Source of the DNA: Alphaproteobacteria bacterium
GTDB lineage: Bacteria; Pseudomonadota; Alphaproteobacteria; Caulobacterales; Maricaulaceae
NCBI GenBank assembly: GCA_024278855.1
Contig: JAJRSJ010000079.1
Location: 45,730-109,729 of the forward strand
DNA length: 64,000 nucleotides
Direction: 5' to 3'
The position numbers and the translations under genes are program-made. Within the stretch, counting starts at the first letter, position 1; every line of letters begins with the position of its first letter. Below the pieces are notes generated by a model. That model saw nothing but the letters and a program-made list of their open reading frames with translations, did no database searches and had not been told where the DNA came from. Below are positions 35,154 through 44,170 of the stretch, piece after piece.

Positions 35154-37229
35154 ATGAGCGTTGCGACAAGATTAGACAAAAATATTGCGGTTATTACCAT
35201 TGATAATCCGCCCGTAAACGCACTGTCAACCCATGTGCGCGCCGGACTGGTTACGGCCATAAAAGCCGTGAACGCCAATGAAAATATACACGGCGTGATC
35301 CTCACCGGGGCGGGCCGAATTTTCATAGGCGGGGCAGATATTAAAGAGTTCGGCAAACCGCCATTAGAGCCATTTTTGCCCAATGTCATCGACGTGATTG
35401 AACATTGCCGCGTCCCGACCGTAGCCGCCATTAACGGTGCGGCACTGGGCGGCGGTCTGGAAGTGGCGCTCGGCTGTCGGTTCAGGGTCGGATCGCCGAC
35501 CGCAAAATGCGGCCTGCCAGAAGTAAATCTGGGTCTAATCCCCGGCGCGGGCGGCACCCAAAGATTGCCGCGCTTGATCGGGGCCGTAAAAGCCGGCGAA
35601 ATGATCACGTCTGGTAAACCCCTAGGCGCAGACAAAGCTCTAAATACCGGCATTTTGGACGCGGTATTTGCGGATGATTTACTTGCAAATGCGCAGGTTT
35701 TCTTGCGCGCAAAAATCGCTAAAGGCGAGAGCGGAAACCCCCTCAGCACGGGCAAAGTCCCTAGCTGGGATGCACAAGCCTTCGCCGCCCTTGAAACCAA
35801 AACGAAAACCCGGGCCCGTGGTCAACTATCCCCCGTAAAAGCATTGGCAGCGGTACGGGCCGCCCATGAATTGTCCTTTAGAGATGGACTTAAACGGGAA
35901 CGGGAAATTTTTACGGAATGCATGGCTAGCCCCCAACGCGCCGGGCTCATCCATGCATTTTTCGCCCAGCGCCAAACCGCCAAAATACCGGGTCTGGATA
36001 TAACCAACACCCGTCCCATCAAAACCGTGGGCATTTTGGGCGCAGGCACTATGGGCGTGGGTATTGCTCTGGCCTTTACGGCGGGCGGCTACACGGTCAG
36101 CCTGTTTGATATAGACCAAGATGCGTTGGCCGCAGGCTCGAAACGCATTGCCAGGACATTGGAAGCCAGCGTTAAAAAAGGGCGTATTTCAACCCATGCT
36201 AAAGACGAACAATTGTCGCGCTTTTATTCCCTATCAAGCATGGACGATTTATCGGGCACAGACTTGATCATCGAAGCGGCCACGGAAAATATGGAGATCA
36301 AGAAATCCATTTTCCGCGATCTGGACAGAATATGTAAACCCGGCGCGATTTTGGCCACGAACACATCATATCTGGACGTCAATATTTTGGCAAAGTCCAC
36401 AAACCGTCCCGGCGATGTCATTGGCATGCATTTTTTCTCTCCGGCCCATATTATGAAATTGTTGGAGGTGGTGCGCACGGACAGTGTGAGCGACGAGGTG
36501 TTGGCCACGGTCATGGGGCTGGGCAAGACCATTGGCAAAATCACCGTGCTTTCCGGGGTTTGCGACGGATTTATCGGCAATAGAATTTTGAAAGCTTACC
36601 GTAAACAGGCTGAATATATGGTCCTGGACGGGGCTTGGCCAGAGCAGGTCGATAAAGTTATGCGCGAGTTTGGCTTTGCTATGGGCATATTCGCGGTCTC
36701 CGATCTGGCCGGGCTAGATATTGGCTATTTCACCCGCCGCCGCGAGGATGTCAACCGGCCTGCACAGGAACGTTATGTGGATATAGCCGACAAGCTCTAT
36801 GATCTTGGTCGGCTCGGACAAAAAACCGGGTCGGGCTGGTATGTTTATAAGGAAGGCTCGCGCACACCCGCCGTGGATCCAATTGTTACACAAGTGATAG
36901 AAGCGGCGGCGCAGCAAAACAACATCAGCCGCCGTCGTTTTTCTGATGATGAAATCTTTGAGCGCATTTTATACGCCATGATCAATGAAGGCGCAAAAAT
37001 TTTGGACGAGGGCATTGCCGCCCGTGCCCTTGATATAGATATGGTGTATATTCACGGCTACGGCTTCCCGGCTTATCGGGGCGGGCCGATGTTTTATGCT
37101 GACCAGATTGGGGCCAAAGCCGTATATGAGCGGATTTGCGAATTTGCAAAAACCGATCCGTATTTTTGGCAAGCTTCAGATTTGCTTAAAAGCTTGGCCG
37201 AGACCGGCGGGACATTTAAAGGCTTATAA
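35154..37229 (+). CDS. Bifunctional enoyl-CoA hydratase/3-hydroxyacyl-CoA dehydrogenase
   Basis: Two-domain beta-oxidation enzyme, 691 residues, of the FadJ/FadB-like architecture. The crotonase domain has NGAALGGGLEVALGCRFR (oxyanion hole) and GLPEVNLGLIPGAGGTQRLPR. The NAD-binding domain begins KTVGILGAGTMGVGIALAFTAGG near residue 287; the dehydrogenase motif HFFSPAHIMKLLEVVR follows. The C-terminal dehydrogenase repeats end at GYGFPAYRGGPMFYAD. Convergent with paaE, one base apart. In the phenylacetate pathway PaaF/PaaH activities are needed to oxidise the ring-opened CoA ester, so this gene may supply them, but a general fatty-acid role is equally possible. AAGAGGTGA precedes ATG 35154. 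Confidence 0.92.
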   Translation: MSVATRLDKNIAVITIDNPPVNALSTHVRAGLVTAIKAVNANENIHGVILTGAGRIFIGGADIKEFGKPPLEPFLPNVIDVIEHCRVPTVAAINGAALGGGLEVALGCRFRVGSPTAKCGLPEVNLGLIPGAGGTQRLPRLIGAVKAGEMITSGKPLGADKALNTGILDAVFADDLLANAQVFLRAKIAKGESGNPLSTGKVPSWDAQAFAALETKTKTRARGQLSPVKALAAVRAAHELSFRDGLKREREIFTECMASPQRAGLIHAFFAQRQTAKIPGLDITNTRPIKTVGILGAGTMGVGIALAFTAGGYTVSLFDIDQDALAAGSKRIARTLEASVKKGRISTHAKDEQLSRFYSLSSMDDLSGTDLIIEAATENMEIKKSIFRDLDRICKPGAILATNTSYLDVNILAKSTNRPGDVIGMHFFSPAHIMKLLEVVRTDSVSDEVLATVMGLGKTIGKITVLSGVCDGFIGNRILKAYRKQAEYMVLDGAWPEQVDKVMREFGFAMGIFAVSDLAGLDIGYFTRRREDVNRPAQERYVDIADKLYDLGRLGQKTGSGWYVYKEGSRTPAVDPIVTQVIEAAAQQNNISRRRFSDDEIFERILYAMINEGAKILDEGIAARALDIDMVYIHGYGFPAYRGGPMFYADQIGAKAVYERICEFAKTDPYFWQASDLLKSLAETGGTFKGL

Positions 37230-37230
37230 T

Positions 37231-38319
37231 TTATTCATCATAGCTGATGGTGACGTCATCACTAAGGGGTACGGATTGGCAGGACAAGACGAAGCCTTCG
37301 TCGATTTCTTCAGGCTCCAGACCGTAATTTAGTCCCATCTCAACCTCGCCCTTTGTCACCTTGGCCCGGCAAGTGGCGCAAACACCGCCCTTGCAGGAAA
37401 ACGAAACATCAAGCCCGGCGGAAAGTGCAGCTTCAAGAATGGAGCCGTGTTCTTCGCGGTATTCTACTTGCACTTCGCGGCCATCCATAATGATATTTAT
37501 TTTGGCTTTTGCCAAAGCGGCCAGAGGTGTTTGCGAGGTCTGGGCGGTTTCAGTGCCTCGGCTAGCGGTGCCGTCTGCGAAAAACAGCTCAGAATGGATA
37601 TTGGCTTCTGGCTCCCCGGCGGCGATCAGGCTTTGCCGCGCCCCGTCGATCATGGCTTTGGGGCCACACAGAAAATAGCCGTCTACCCCCAAGCTCCCAA
37701 ACACATTTTTATGTAAATGGGTGATTTTATCGGTGTCGATACGTCCGCCCCAAAACGGGTCATCGACGCTTTGGCGGGTCAGAAAAAGCTGCACGGATAA
37801 TCTGTGCATATATTGATTTTTTAGGGCGGCAAGTTCTTTGAAAAACATGGTGTGTTCAACATCCCTATTGCCGTAATACAGAAAAAACCGGCTGTTATTA
37901 TTTGCGGTAAGGGCGGCACGTATCATTGACAATATTGGGGTAATGCCAGACCCGGCGGCTATGCCCACATAGACTGCACCGGATTTTGGGGCTTGTTTCG
38001 GGATCAGGGTAAATGTGCCGAGCGGTTGTGATAGCTCTAGCGTATCCCCGGCTTTTAATTTTGTATTGGCATAGGCGGAAAACACACCGCCCTTAACATG
38101 CCTGACACTGATGCGAAAATCCGCCGCCCCCGGAGCGGAACAAAACGAATAGGTGCGCCTTACATCCTCGCCGTTGATCATGCTGCGGACAATAACATGC
38201 TGCCCGGCTTTGTAGGCAAATGCGGCTATATATTTGTTTGGTATATCAAATGTAATCACCACGCTATCGGGTGTTAATTTGTCTACCTTCGAAACTGTAA
38301 TTTTATAAAATTTTGACAT
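37231..38319 (-). CDS. paaE: Phenylacetyl-CoA epoxidase reductase PaaE
   Basis: NAD(P)H-dependent reductase feeding electrons to the PaaA di-iron centre. The FAD/NAD domain carries RRTYSFCSAP and GIAAGSGITPILSMIRAAL; the C-terminal 2Fe-2S domain has CKGGVCATC followed by a fourth Cys in VLSCQ. Length 362 matches PaaE (about 356). Last gene of the paaABCDE unit; separated from paaD by 88 bp that contain the 39-bp hairpin element. Some authors call this gene paaK. Confidence 0.95.
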   Translation of the reverse strand: MSKFYKITVSKVDKLTPDSVVITFDIPNKYIAAFAYKAGQHVIVRSMINGEDVRRTYSFCSAPGAADFRISVRHVKGGVFSAYANTKLKAGDTLELSQPLGTFTLIPKQAPKSGAVYVGIAAGSGITPILSMIRAALTANNNSRFFLYYGNRDVEHTMFFKELAALKNQYMHRLSVQLFLTRQSVDDPFWGGRIDTDKITHLHKNVFGSLGVDGYFLCGPKAMIDGARQSLIAAGEPEANIHSELFFADGTASRGTETAQTSQTPLAALAKAKINIIMDGREVQVEYREEHGSILEAALSAGLDVSFSCKGGVCATCRAKVTKGEVEMGLNYGLEPEEIDEGFVLSCQSVPLSDDVTISYDE

Positions 38320-38371
38320 ATGTTATTTCCTAGTGTCTCTTGTAGCAGTGATTTGTGGGATTAAAAGGGGT

Positions 38372-38410
38372 TAGAGCCTTCCTTGATATGATTTATCAAG
38401 GAAAGCTCTA
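38372..38410. repeat. Collapsed 39-bp copy of the TA-inserted inverted-repeat element
   Basis: TAGAGCCTTCCTTGATA and TATCAAGGAAAGCTCTA form a 17-bp hairpin with a 5-nt loop. The ends match the 26-bp terminal repeats of the element at 53020-53286, so this is a minimal or deleted copy. It lies between paaD and paaE; its right boundary CTA is the paaD stop codon on the minus strand. In the mRNA all 17 positions pair (one G-U), so it probably acts as a stem-loop inside the operon. Confidence 0.75.
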
Positions 38411-38893
38411 GTGACACTTGAACCGGTCAAACGGTTCCAGACAATCTTTACAGGCGTGTAGGGCTTTACACGGGGTCGAGCCAAATTCACTAATTAACCG
38501 GGTGTTTGCCGAACCGCAGCGCGGACAAGACGGCGTGTGGGCGCCGGGCGGGTCTATACCGTAGATGCGTAATTTTTCGTGAGCTTCGTCGGTGATCCAG
38601 TCGGTTGTCCACGCAGGCGACAGCTGGTTTTTGATGCCAATATGCCCGTAACCATGTGCGTCCAGTTTCTCGCGGATCATCTCTTGGATCATATCCGTGG
38701 CCGGGCAGCCAACATAGGTCGGGGTGATGATGACATTGGGCGGGGTGCCGTCTTCAATATTTCTGACAATCTCTCTGACAATCCCGAGCTCGACAATGCT
38801 GATTACCGGAATTTCCGGATCCATAACCTGGTTGAGCAAGCCTAGAATATCGCTTCGTACATCGCGCCAATCACGCTTTGTCCGCGCCGTCAT
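38408..38893 (-). CDS. paaD: Phenylacetyl-CoA epoxidase assembly protein PaaD
   Basis: DUF59/MIP18-type iron-sulfur assembly factor of the PAA epoxidase operon. VMDPEIPVISIVELGIVREI is the DUF59 signature and PTYVGCPATDMIQEMI holds a conserved Cys. The C-terminal zinc ribbon reads CPRCGSANTRLISEFGSTPCKALHAC. ATG 38893 shares one base with the paaC stop (TAATG). Stop TAG is the end of the small hairpin element. About 161 residues. Confidence 0.93.
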   Translation of the reverse strand: MTARTKRDWRDVRSDILGLLNQVMDPEIPVISIVELGIVREIVRNIEDGTPPNVIITPTYVGCPATDMIQEMIREKLDAHGYGHIGIKNQLSPAWTTDWITDEAHEKLRIYGIDPPGAHTPSCPRCGSANTRLISEFGSTPCKALHACKDCLEPFDRFKCH

Positions 38894-39699
38894 TACCACT
38901 GCAAACCCGGATATTTAAGCTGCATAAATTGCAAGTCGGACAAAATATTACCCAATTGCTCATCATGCCTGCCTTGGGTTCCGCCCATGAGCATTTGCCC
39001 CACTTCTGGCGGTTGTAAATCACCAGCTTGAACTAACAGGCCTTCGACCTCCACCTGCCAGTTTTTATAAGATTTGGTAAAATCCGTGGTCAGACCGCTG
39101 TCCGTAGCTTGTGCCAAAATATCGTCACGTGCAAACATCTCGCCCGTATACCGCCACAGACAAGAGAGCGCATCGTCCATACGGTCTTTGCTTTCGTCCG
39201 TGCCGTCTCCAAGCCTTAATACCCAAGTTTTCGCGAACCGAATATGATAAGCAATTTCCTTGAGGGATTTTTCGGCAATGGCCGCCAGGTTTTTATCGGT
39301 TGAGCCAAGCAAAGCTTCATATTGATACTTTTGCATGGTCGAAAACAAATATTGACGCAAGACAATATGGGCAAAATTCACATTGGGTTGAGCGACAAGG
39401 AGCAGATTTGTATACTGGGCTTCATAGCGGGTTAGAGCCAAAGCGTCTGCATTTGGTGCCAAATCTTCCAAGGTTAAAACATGCTCAAATAATAATTTTG
39501 CCTGCCCGATCAAATCCAACGAGATATTGGTCAGAGCCATGTCCAGTTCCATCTCCGGCGCATGGCCGCACATTTCGGAAAGACGTTGGCCCAAAATAAG
39601 TGCATTGTCGGCCAAGCGCAAAATATAGGCCGTTTCAGAGCGTTCAGGGTGTTCAGGTATTTGCGGCATTTGCACCGCAATATTGTTTGCAGTTGTCAT
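38893..39699 (-). CDS. paaC: Phenylacetyl-CoA epoxidase structural subunit PaaC
   Basis: Ferritin-like subunit that stabilises PaaA in the epoxidase core but lacks a functional di-iron site in known enzymes. NALILGQRLSEMCGHAPEMELDMALTNISLDLIGQA and YHIRFAKTWVLRLGDGTDES are family segments. Length 268, slightly above the usual 248. Seven nt after paaB; overlaps paaD. Confidence 0.95.
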   Translation of the reverse strand: MTTANNIAVQMPQIPEHPERSETAYILRLADNALILGQRLSEMCGHAPEMELDMALTNISLDLIGQAKLLFEHVLTLEDLAPNADALALTRYEAQYTNLLLVAQPNVNFAHIVLRQYLFSTMQKYQYEALLGSTDKNLAAIAEKSLKEIAYHIRFAKTWVLRLGDGTDESKDRMDDALSCLWRYTGEMFARDDILAQATDSGLTTDFTKSYKNWQVEVEGLLVQAGDLQPPEVGQMLMGGTQGRHDEQLGNILSDLQFMQLKYPGLQW

Positions 39700-39706
39700 A
39701 GCAGGC

Positions 39707-39991
39707 TCACATGTTTTTCACACCGTCAGGTACGGTGTAAAATGTTGGGTGGCGGTATATTTTATCATCGGCCGGGTCAAACAATTCGCCCGCCTCGGCC
39801 GGGTCTGATGCAATGATGTCGGCGGACTTTATAATACAAAGTGAACTGGCCTCGCCCCGTCTTGTGTACAGATCGCGGGCCGACAAAATGGCCGTATCAG
39901 CGTCCTGGGCGTGGACACTGCCTGCATGTTTGTGGGCTAACCCGTTTTTAGAGCGGATAAATACTTCAAAAAGATGCCAATTATCAGTCAT
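39707..39991 (-). CDS. paaB: Phenylacetyl-CoA epoxidase subunit PaaB
   Basis: Small linker subunit of the epoxidase, 94 residues. WHLFEVFIRSKNGLAHKHAGSVHAQDADTAILSARDLYTRR is the typical PaaB sequence. It lies 31 nt after paaA and 7 nt before paaC. Confidence 0.95.
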   Translation of the reverse strand: MTDNWHLFEVFIRSKNGLAHKHAGSVHAQDADTAILSARDLYTRRGEASSLCIIKSADIIASDPAEAGELFDPADDKIYRHPTFYTVPDGVKNM

Positions 39992-40022
39992 AATATTTCC
40001 TTATAATTCTGTAGGTAATCCG

Positions 40023-41021
40023 TTATGCCGCCTGTTGCTTAGCCGCCTGTTTTTTTGCATAAGCTTCGGCTGCAGCCCGAACCCAAACACCGTCCTTGGC
40101 GGCGGCGCGCCGCGCCCGTATCCGGTCTTTGCCGCAAATGCCACCGTCCTTGATCACAGCCCAAAACTCGTACCAGTCAATTTCGCCGTGGTCATAAGAG
40201 CCGCGCTCTTCATTCCATTTCAAATCCGGATCCGGGATGGTCAGGCCAAGAAATTCTGCTTGTGGTACGGTGGTGTCAATAAAACGTTGCCGCAAAACAT
40301 CATTGGAATGACGCTTAATTTTCCATTTCATGTTTTGGGCGGAATGGGTAGACGCGCTGTCGCTTGGCCCGAACATCATCAAAGACGGCCACCAATAGCG
40401 GTTGATGCTATCCTGGGCCAGTTGTTTGTGTTCTGGCGTGCCTTGTGCCAACACGGTGACAATCTCGTAGCCTTGGCGTTGATGAAAGCTTTCTTCCTTG
40501 CACACCCTGACCATAGCCCGTGCATAGGGGCCGTAGGAGCACCGACAAAGCGGGATCTGGTTGGTAACTGCCGCCCCGTCAACGAGCCAGCCAATGGTCC
40601 CAATGTCGGCCCAACTGGGGGCCGGGTAATTAAAAATGGTCGAATATTTGGCCTTGCCGGACAATAAATCCGCCACCATATCGTCTCTGGAGCGTCCCAA
40701 GGTTTCGGCGGCAGAATATAGATACAAGCCGTGGCCGGCTTCGTCCTGAATTTTAGCTAGCAATATCAATTTTCGCTTTAAAGTTGGCGCCCGCGTCACC
40801 CAATTGCCCTCAGGTAATTGTCCGACAATTTCCGAATGGGCATGTTGGGAGATTTGCCGCAACAATGTGGCGCGGTATTTCTCCGGCATATCGTCCTTGG
40901 CTTCAATCACCTCGCCGCCGTCAATGCGCTTTTGGAACGCATCCCAAAGCTTGGCGTCATCTAAAATCTGCTGGTCAGCGGATTTTTTTTCTCTATCTGT
41001 GCGTAAATCTGTTGAATACAT
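40023..41021 (-). CDS. paaA: Phenylacetyl-CoA epoxidase catalytic subunit PaaA
   Basis: Di-iron monooxygenase subunit that epoxidises the aromatic ring of phenylacetyl-CoA. Iron ligands are in the four-helix bundle: [17 protein letters not shown] (ExxH) and [16 protein letters not shown] (ExxH). [23 protein letters not shown] is also typical. Length 332 is standard. No Shine-Dalgarno sequence is seen: the candidate promoter places transcription start at or next to the ATG, so the mRNA may be leaderless. First gene of paaABCDE. Confidence 0.96.
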   Translation of the reverse strand: MYSTDLRTDREKKSADQQILDDAKLWDAFQKRIDGGEVIEAKDDMPEKYRATLLRQISQHAHSEIVGQLPEGNWVTRAPTLKRKLILLAKIQDEAGHGLYLYSAAETLGRSRDDMVADLLSGKAKYSTIFNYPAPSWADIGTIGWLVDGAAVTNQIPLCRCSYGPYARAMVRVCKEESFHQRQGYEIVTVLAQGTPEHKQLAQDSINRYWWPSLMMFGPSDSASTHSAQNMKWKIKRHSNDVLRQRFIDTTVPQAEFLGLTIPDPDLKWNEERGSYDHGEIDWYEFWAVIKDGGICGKDRIRARRAAAKDGVWVRAAAEAYAKKQAAKQQAA

Positions 41022-41027
41022 GAATTT

Positions 41028-41058
41028 GCTATAAAATGATTTGACCGTTCGGTCAAAT
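41028..41058 (-). promoter_or_regulatory. paa promoter with TetR-type palindrome (candidate PaaR box)
   Basis: ATTTGACCG and CGGTCAAAT (41039-41058) form a perfect 9-bp inverted repeat with a 2-bp centre. On the minus strand TTGACC (41051-41056) serves as -35 and TATAGC (41028-41033), 17 bp away, as -10, so the palindrome covers the promoter spacer. TetR-type regulators that sense phenylacetyl-CoA bind similar sites in other bacteria. No paaR gene is in the window. Confidence 0.6.
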
Positions 41059-41141
41059 GTTTTTTCAAAAAATATTTAATGTGACTGATCTGTGTGCATC
41101 TTCACAGTATTGTCAGCATTAAAAACCGGATACATTCCCGA

Positions 41142-41156
41142 TTAAGCTTCACTTAA
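41142..41156. promoter_or_regulatory. Candidate CtrA box upstream of the desaturase
   Basis: TTAAGCTTCACTTAA is an exact TTAA-N7-TTAA, the CtrA consensus, 44 bp upstream of the desaturase start. A GATTC (GANTC) site follows at 41174-41178. Regulation by CtrA/CcrM is inferred from these motifs only. Confidence 0.4.
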
Positions 41157-41199
41157 TAAAAAAATGTGATATTGATTCGCAACCACACAGGGGGACTAG

Positions 41200-42225
41200 A
41201 TGAGCCAAGGCATGAACCAAACGCAACAAGACGAAACATCGGCAAAAGACTGGATGCGCATTTTATTGCCATACCGACAGCCAAAATTTGGCCGCAGCAT
41301 ATTTGAAATTGCCATTACCATTATCCCGTTTGTACTGTTGGGTGTCGCGGCCTATTGGGCTTTAAGCATACACTTTGGGCTTAGCTTGGTGTTTTCTTTA
41401 TTGGCGGCCGGTTTTCTGGTGCGCATTTTTATTATTCAACATGATTGCTCCCACGGCGCATTTTTCAAAGCCAAAACTTTAAACACTTGGGTTGGCCGGG
41501 GGCTTGGGGTTATTACGATGACGCCTTTCGCTGTTTGGCGCCGCGCCCATCTTATCCACCACGGAGCATCGGGGAATTTGGACAACCGGGGGGTTGGTGA
41601 TATTCATATGCTGACGGTCGAAGAATACAAAGCGCGGGACCGCAAAGGGCGTCTGGCCTACCGTCTTTACCGTCACCCCATTGTTATGTTTATAATTGGC
41701 CCGATTTATGTGTTTCTCATTGCCCAACGCCTGCCCGATAAGTTTCTGCGCGGCGAGATGAAATACTGGTTCAGCGCCATGGGAACAAATTTTCTGATTG
41801 CCTTGGTTATAGGTTCGCTGATCTATTTTTTCGGAAGCATTTCGTTTTTGCTCGTTTACGGGCCAATGGTCTTGGTGGCGGGCGGGCTCGGCATATGGAT
41901 GTTTTTCGTCCAGCACCAATTTGAAGAACCCGTCTGGGACGCGGGCGAGAACTGGGACCGCAATGAAGCTGCGCTATTTGGCTCGTCCCATTATGATTTA
42001 CCAAAACCCTTGCGTTGGATTACCGGCAATATCGGTATCCATCATGTTCACCACCTCAATGCCCGCATCCCGTTTTACCGCCTGACCGAAGCTCTGCGCG
42101 ATCACCCGAAGCTGGTGAACATAAAGCGCCTGACGTTTTGGGAAAGCTTGAAATGTGTCAGGCTTAAACTGTGGGACGAAAAAACAAGAAAATTGGTCAC
42201 AATCAAAACGGCAATGGCGGCGTAG
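41200..42225 (+). CDS. Membrane fatty acid desaturase
   Basis: Integral-membrane di-iron desaturase introducing a double bond into membrane lipid acyl chains. The three histidine boxes are present: HDCSHGAFF, HLIHHGASGNLD and HHVHHLN. Four to six membrane segments separate them. Length 341. Divergent from paaA across 178 bp containing the paa operator and a CtrA-like box; convergent with rph. GGGGG precedes ATG 41200. Related enzymes are Delta12/omega-3-type or DesA-like; position specificity is unknown. Confidence 0.88.
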   Translation: MSQGMNQTQQDETSAKDWMRILLPYRQPKFGRSIFEIAITIIPFVLLGVAAYWALSIHFGLSLVFSLLAAGFLVRIFIIQHDCSHGAFFKAKTLNTWVGRGLGVITMTPFAVWRRAHLIHHGASGNLDNRGVGDIHMLTVEEYKARDRKGRLAYRLYRHPIVMFIIGPIYVFLIAQRLPDKFLRGEMKYWFSAMGTNFLIALVIGSLIYFFGSISFLLVYGPMVLVAGGLGIWMFFVQHQFEEPVWDAGENWDRNEAALFGSSHYDLPKPLRWITGNIGIHHVHHLNARIPFYRLTEALRDHPKLVNIKRLTFWESLKCVRLKLWDEKTRKLVTIKTAMAA

Positions 42226-42227
42226 TT

Positions 42228-42956
42228 TTAGAGATTTAAAGCCACTAATTGTGCGGCGCATAGCTCGCCTACACCCTTATTTGCCAGACGCATAAGCTCG
42301 GTAAAATCGTCTGGGGCGAAAGGGGTGTCTTCGGCGCTAGCCTGGATTTCTATGATACCGCCTGTGCTCGACAGAACGAAATTGGCATCCGTCTGCGCGG
42401 CGCTGTCTTCCAGATATTCCAAATCTAATCTGCAAGTATCTGCGACAATACCGCACGAGACAGCGGCGATTTGGTCGGTTACAGGGTCGGTTTGCAAAAC
42501 CTCTTCTTCCAACAAATAATTTATGGCCAGTTTTAGCGCTACCCATGCGCCAGTGATGGCCGCCGTGCGCGTACCGCCGTCGGCCTGGATGACATCACAG
42601 TCTAAAATAATTTGCCGCTCACCTAGCGCTTTAAGATCAATCCCGGCCCGCAAACTTCGCCCGATTAAGCGCTGTATTTCCATGGTTCGCCCGCCTTGAC
42701 CACCCCGTGCCGCTTCGCGGCGCATGCGGGTATGGGTCGAGCGCGGCAACATACCGTATTCTGCCGTCACCCAGCCCTTGCCCCGACCCTTAAGCCAGCG
42801 CGGCACACCCGGATCCACACTGGCCGTACACAAAATATGGGTATTGCCGCATTTAATCAAGCAAGACCCTTCCGCATAAGGCGAAACCCCGGTTTCAATT
42901 GAGACAGAACGAAGCTCGTCAAGAGCGCGGTTATTGGGGCGTAAGTTGGAGGTCAT
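42228..42956 (-). CDS. rph: Ribonuclease PH
   Basis: Phosphorolytic 3'-exoribonuclease that trims tRNA precursors. ATG 42956 follows AAAGGA and gives [21 protein letters not shown]. Motifs: [79 protein letters not shown]. Length 242 is usual. Head to head with hrcA, the conserved alphaproteobacterial arrangement. Confidence 0.96.
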   Translation of the reverse strand: MTSNLRPNNRALDELRSVSIETGVSPYAEGSCLIKCGNTHILCTASVDPGVPRWLKGRGKGWVTAEYGMLPRSTHTRMRREAARGGQGGRTMEIQRLIGRSLRAGIDLKALGERQIILDCDVIQADGGTRTAAITGAWVALKLAINYLLEEEVLQTDPVTDQIAAVSCGIVADTCRLDLEYLEDSAAQTDANFVLSSTGGIIEIQASAEDTPFAPDDFTELMRLANKGVGELCAAQLVALNL

Positions 42957-43053
42957 GAATAATCCTTTTAATATATGATGACAGGCCCTAGCCCTTGTGC
43001 ACGGAATTGTCAAAAACTCTTGCGCCTTACCTTGCATGCGCTAAAATTACGTT

Positions 43054-44160
43054 ATGAGTTTTCAATCTACATCTCTTTCACTGTCCGATCTGGATGCGCG
43101 GGCGCGCTCTGTGTTTAAGGATATTGTCGAGACATATCTGGAGACCGGGGAGCCTGTTGGTTCGCGTACTTTATCGCAAATAAGCCCGGGAGAGCCGAAA
43201 TTGTCCGCCGCAACCATTCGCAATACCATGGCAGATCTTGCGGGGCTTGGCTTGCTAAGCTCGGCCCATATTAGCGCGGGGCGCATGCCGACCCATCAAG
43301 GTTTGCGGCTATTTGTCGATGGTTTGTTGGAAATAGGTGATTTATCCGCTAACGAGCGCAAGTCTATTGATGCGCAATTGGCCGGGCGCGACATGCGGCT
43401 TGAAAACGTACTTGAAAAAGCCTCGAGATCATTGGCCGGACTGGCGGGCGGAGCCGGATTGGTGTTGGCGCCTGCACTTGCAGACACCCAAAGCGGATAT
43501 TTGCGCCATGTGGAATTTGTCGGGCTGGACGCAGGTCAGGCTCTGGCCGTGTTGGTCTACGGCGACGGGCATGTGGAAAACCGAATTATGGATGTACCCG
43601 CAGGATTAGTGCCTGCGGCTCTAGAGCGGGCCGGAAATTTTCTCTCCGCTAGGCTCAAAGGTAAACGCCTGTCTGAAACCAGGACCGATATTTTGGCGGA
43701 AATCGAGACCGGGAAAGCGGCATTGGAAGCTTCCGCCGCAGGATTGGTCAAGCAAGGCATAGCCGAATGGAGCGCTAAATGGGGTGCGGGCAAGAAAATA
43801 TCACAAAAACGCACTTTAATCGTCCGTGGGCATGCTCACCTCCTTGACAATCAGGCTGCGCAATCCGATTTGGAGCGTATAAGGCTTTTGTTTGAAGATT
43901 TGGAGCGTAAGGAAGAGCTAATAGCATTGTTGGACGAAGCGGAAGACGCCAAGGGTGTGCGGATTTTTATTGGTGCGGAAAACCCGTTATTTTCCTTGTC
44001 CGGTTCGTCGGTTGTGGTAGCCCCTTACAAAGATTCGCAGCAAAACATTATTGGCGCCCTGGGTGTTATAGGGCCGACGAGATTAAATTATGCAAGGGTC
44101 ATCCCTATGGTCGATTATACGGCCGAAGTGATTGGCCGCTTGTTACAAATGGATAAGTAA
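43054..44160 (+). CDS. hrcA: Heat-inducible transcription repressor HrcA
   Basis: Repressor of groESL and related genes through CIRCE operators, folded with GroEL help. LDARARSVFKDIVETYLETGEPVGSRTLSQ is the N-terminal winged-helix signature; AATIRNTMADLAGLGLLSSAHISAGRMPTHQGLRLFVDGL follows. C-terminal GALGVIGPTRLNYARVIPMVDYTAEVIGRLL is typical. Length 368. 10 nt upstream of grpE and probably cotranscribed. No CIRCE is seen in the 97 bp upstream. Confidence 0.95.
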   Translation: MSFQSTSLSLSDLDARARSVFKDIVETYLETGEPVGSRTLSQISPGEPKLSAATIRNTMADLAGLGLLSSAHISAGRMPTHQGLRLFVDGLLEIGDLSANERKSIDAQLAGRDMRLENVLEKASRSLAGLAGGAGLVLAPALADTQSGYLRHVEFVGLDAGQALAVLVYGDGHVENRIMDVPAGLVPAALERAGNFLSARLKGKRLSETRTDILAEIETGKAALEASAAGLVKQGIAEWSAKWGAGKKISQKRTLIVRGHAHLLDNQAAQSDLERIRLLFEDLERKEELIALLDEAEDAKGVRIFIGAENPLFSLSGSSVVVAPYKDSQQNIIGALGVIGPTRLNYARVIPMVDYTAEVIGRLLQMDK

Positions 44161-44170
44161 AGGATAGAAG

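Noticed and set aside
35132..35800. 222-residue minus-strand frame opposite the enoyl-CoA hydratase domain
   Set aside because: Shadow of the conserved crotonase domain.
39813..40667. 284-residue plus-strand frame opposite paaA/paaB
   Set aside because: Antisense to well-conserved paa genes; no family features.
41059..41199. Riboswitch before the desaturase
   Set aside because: No known aptamer pattern; the region is explained by promoter-like elements and a CtrA-like box.
42957..43053. CIRCE operator between rph and hrcA
   Set aside because: Searched for the TTAGCACTC-N9-GAGTGCTAA pattern and did not see it.
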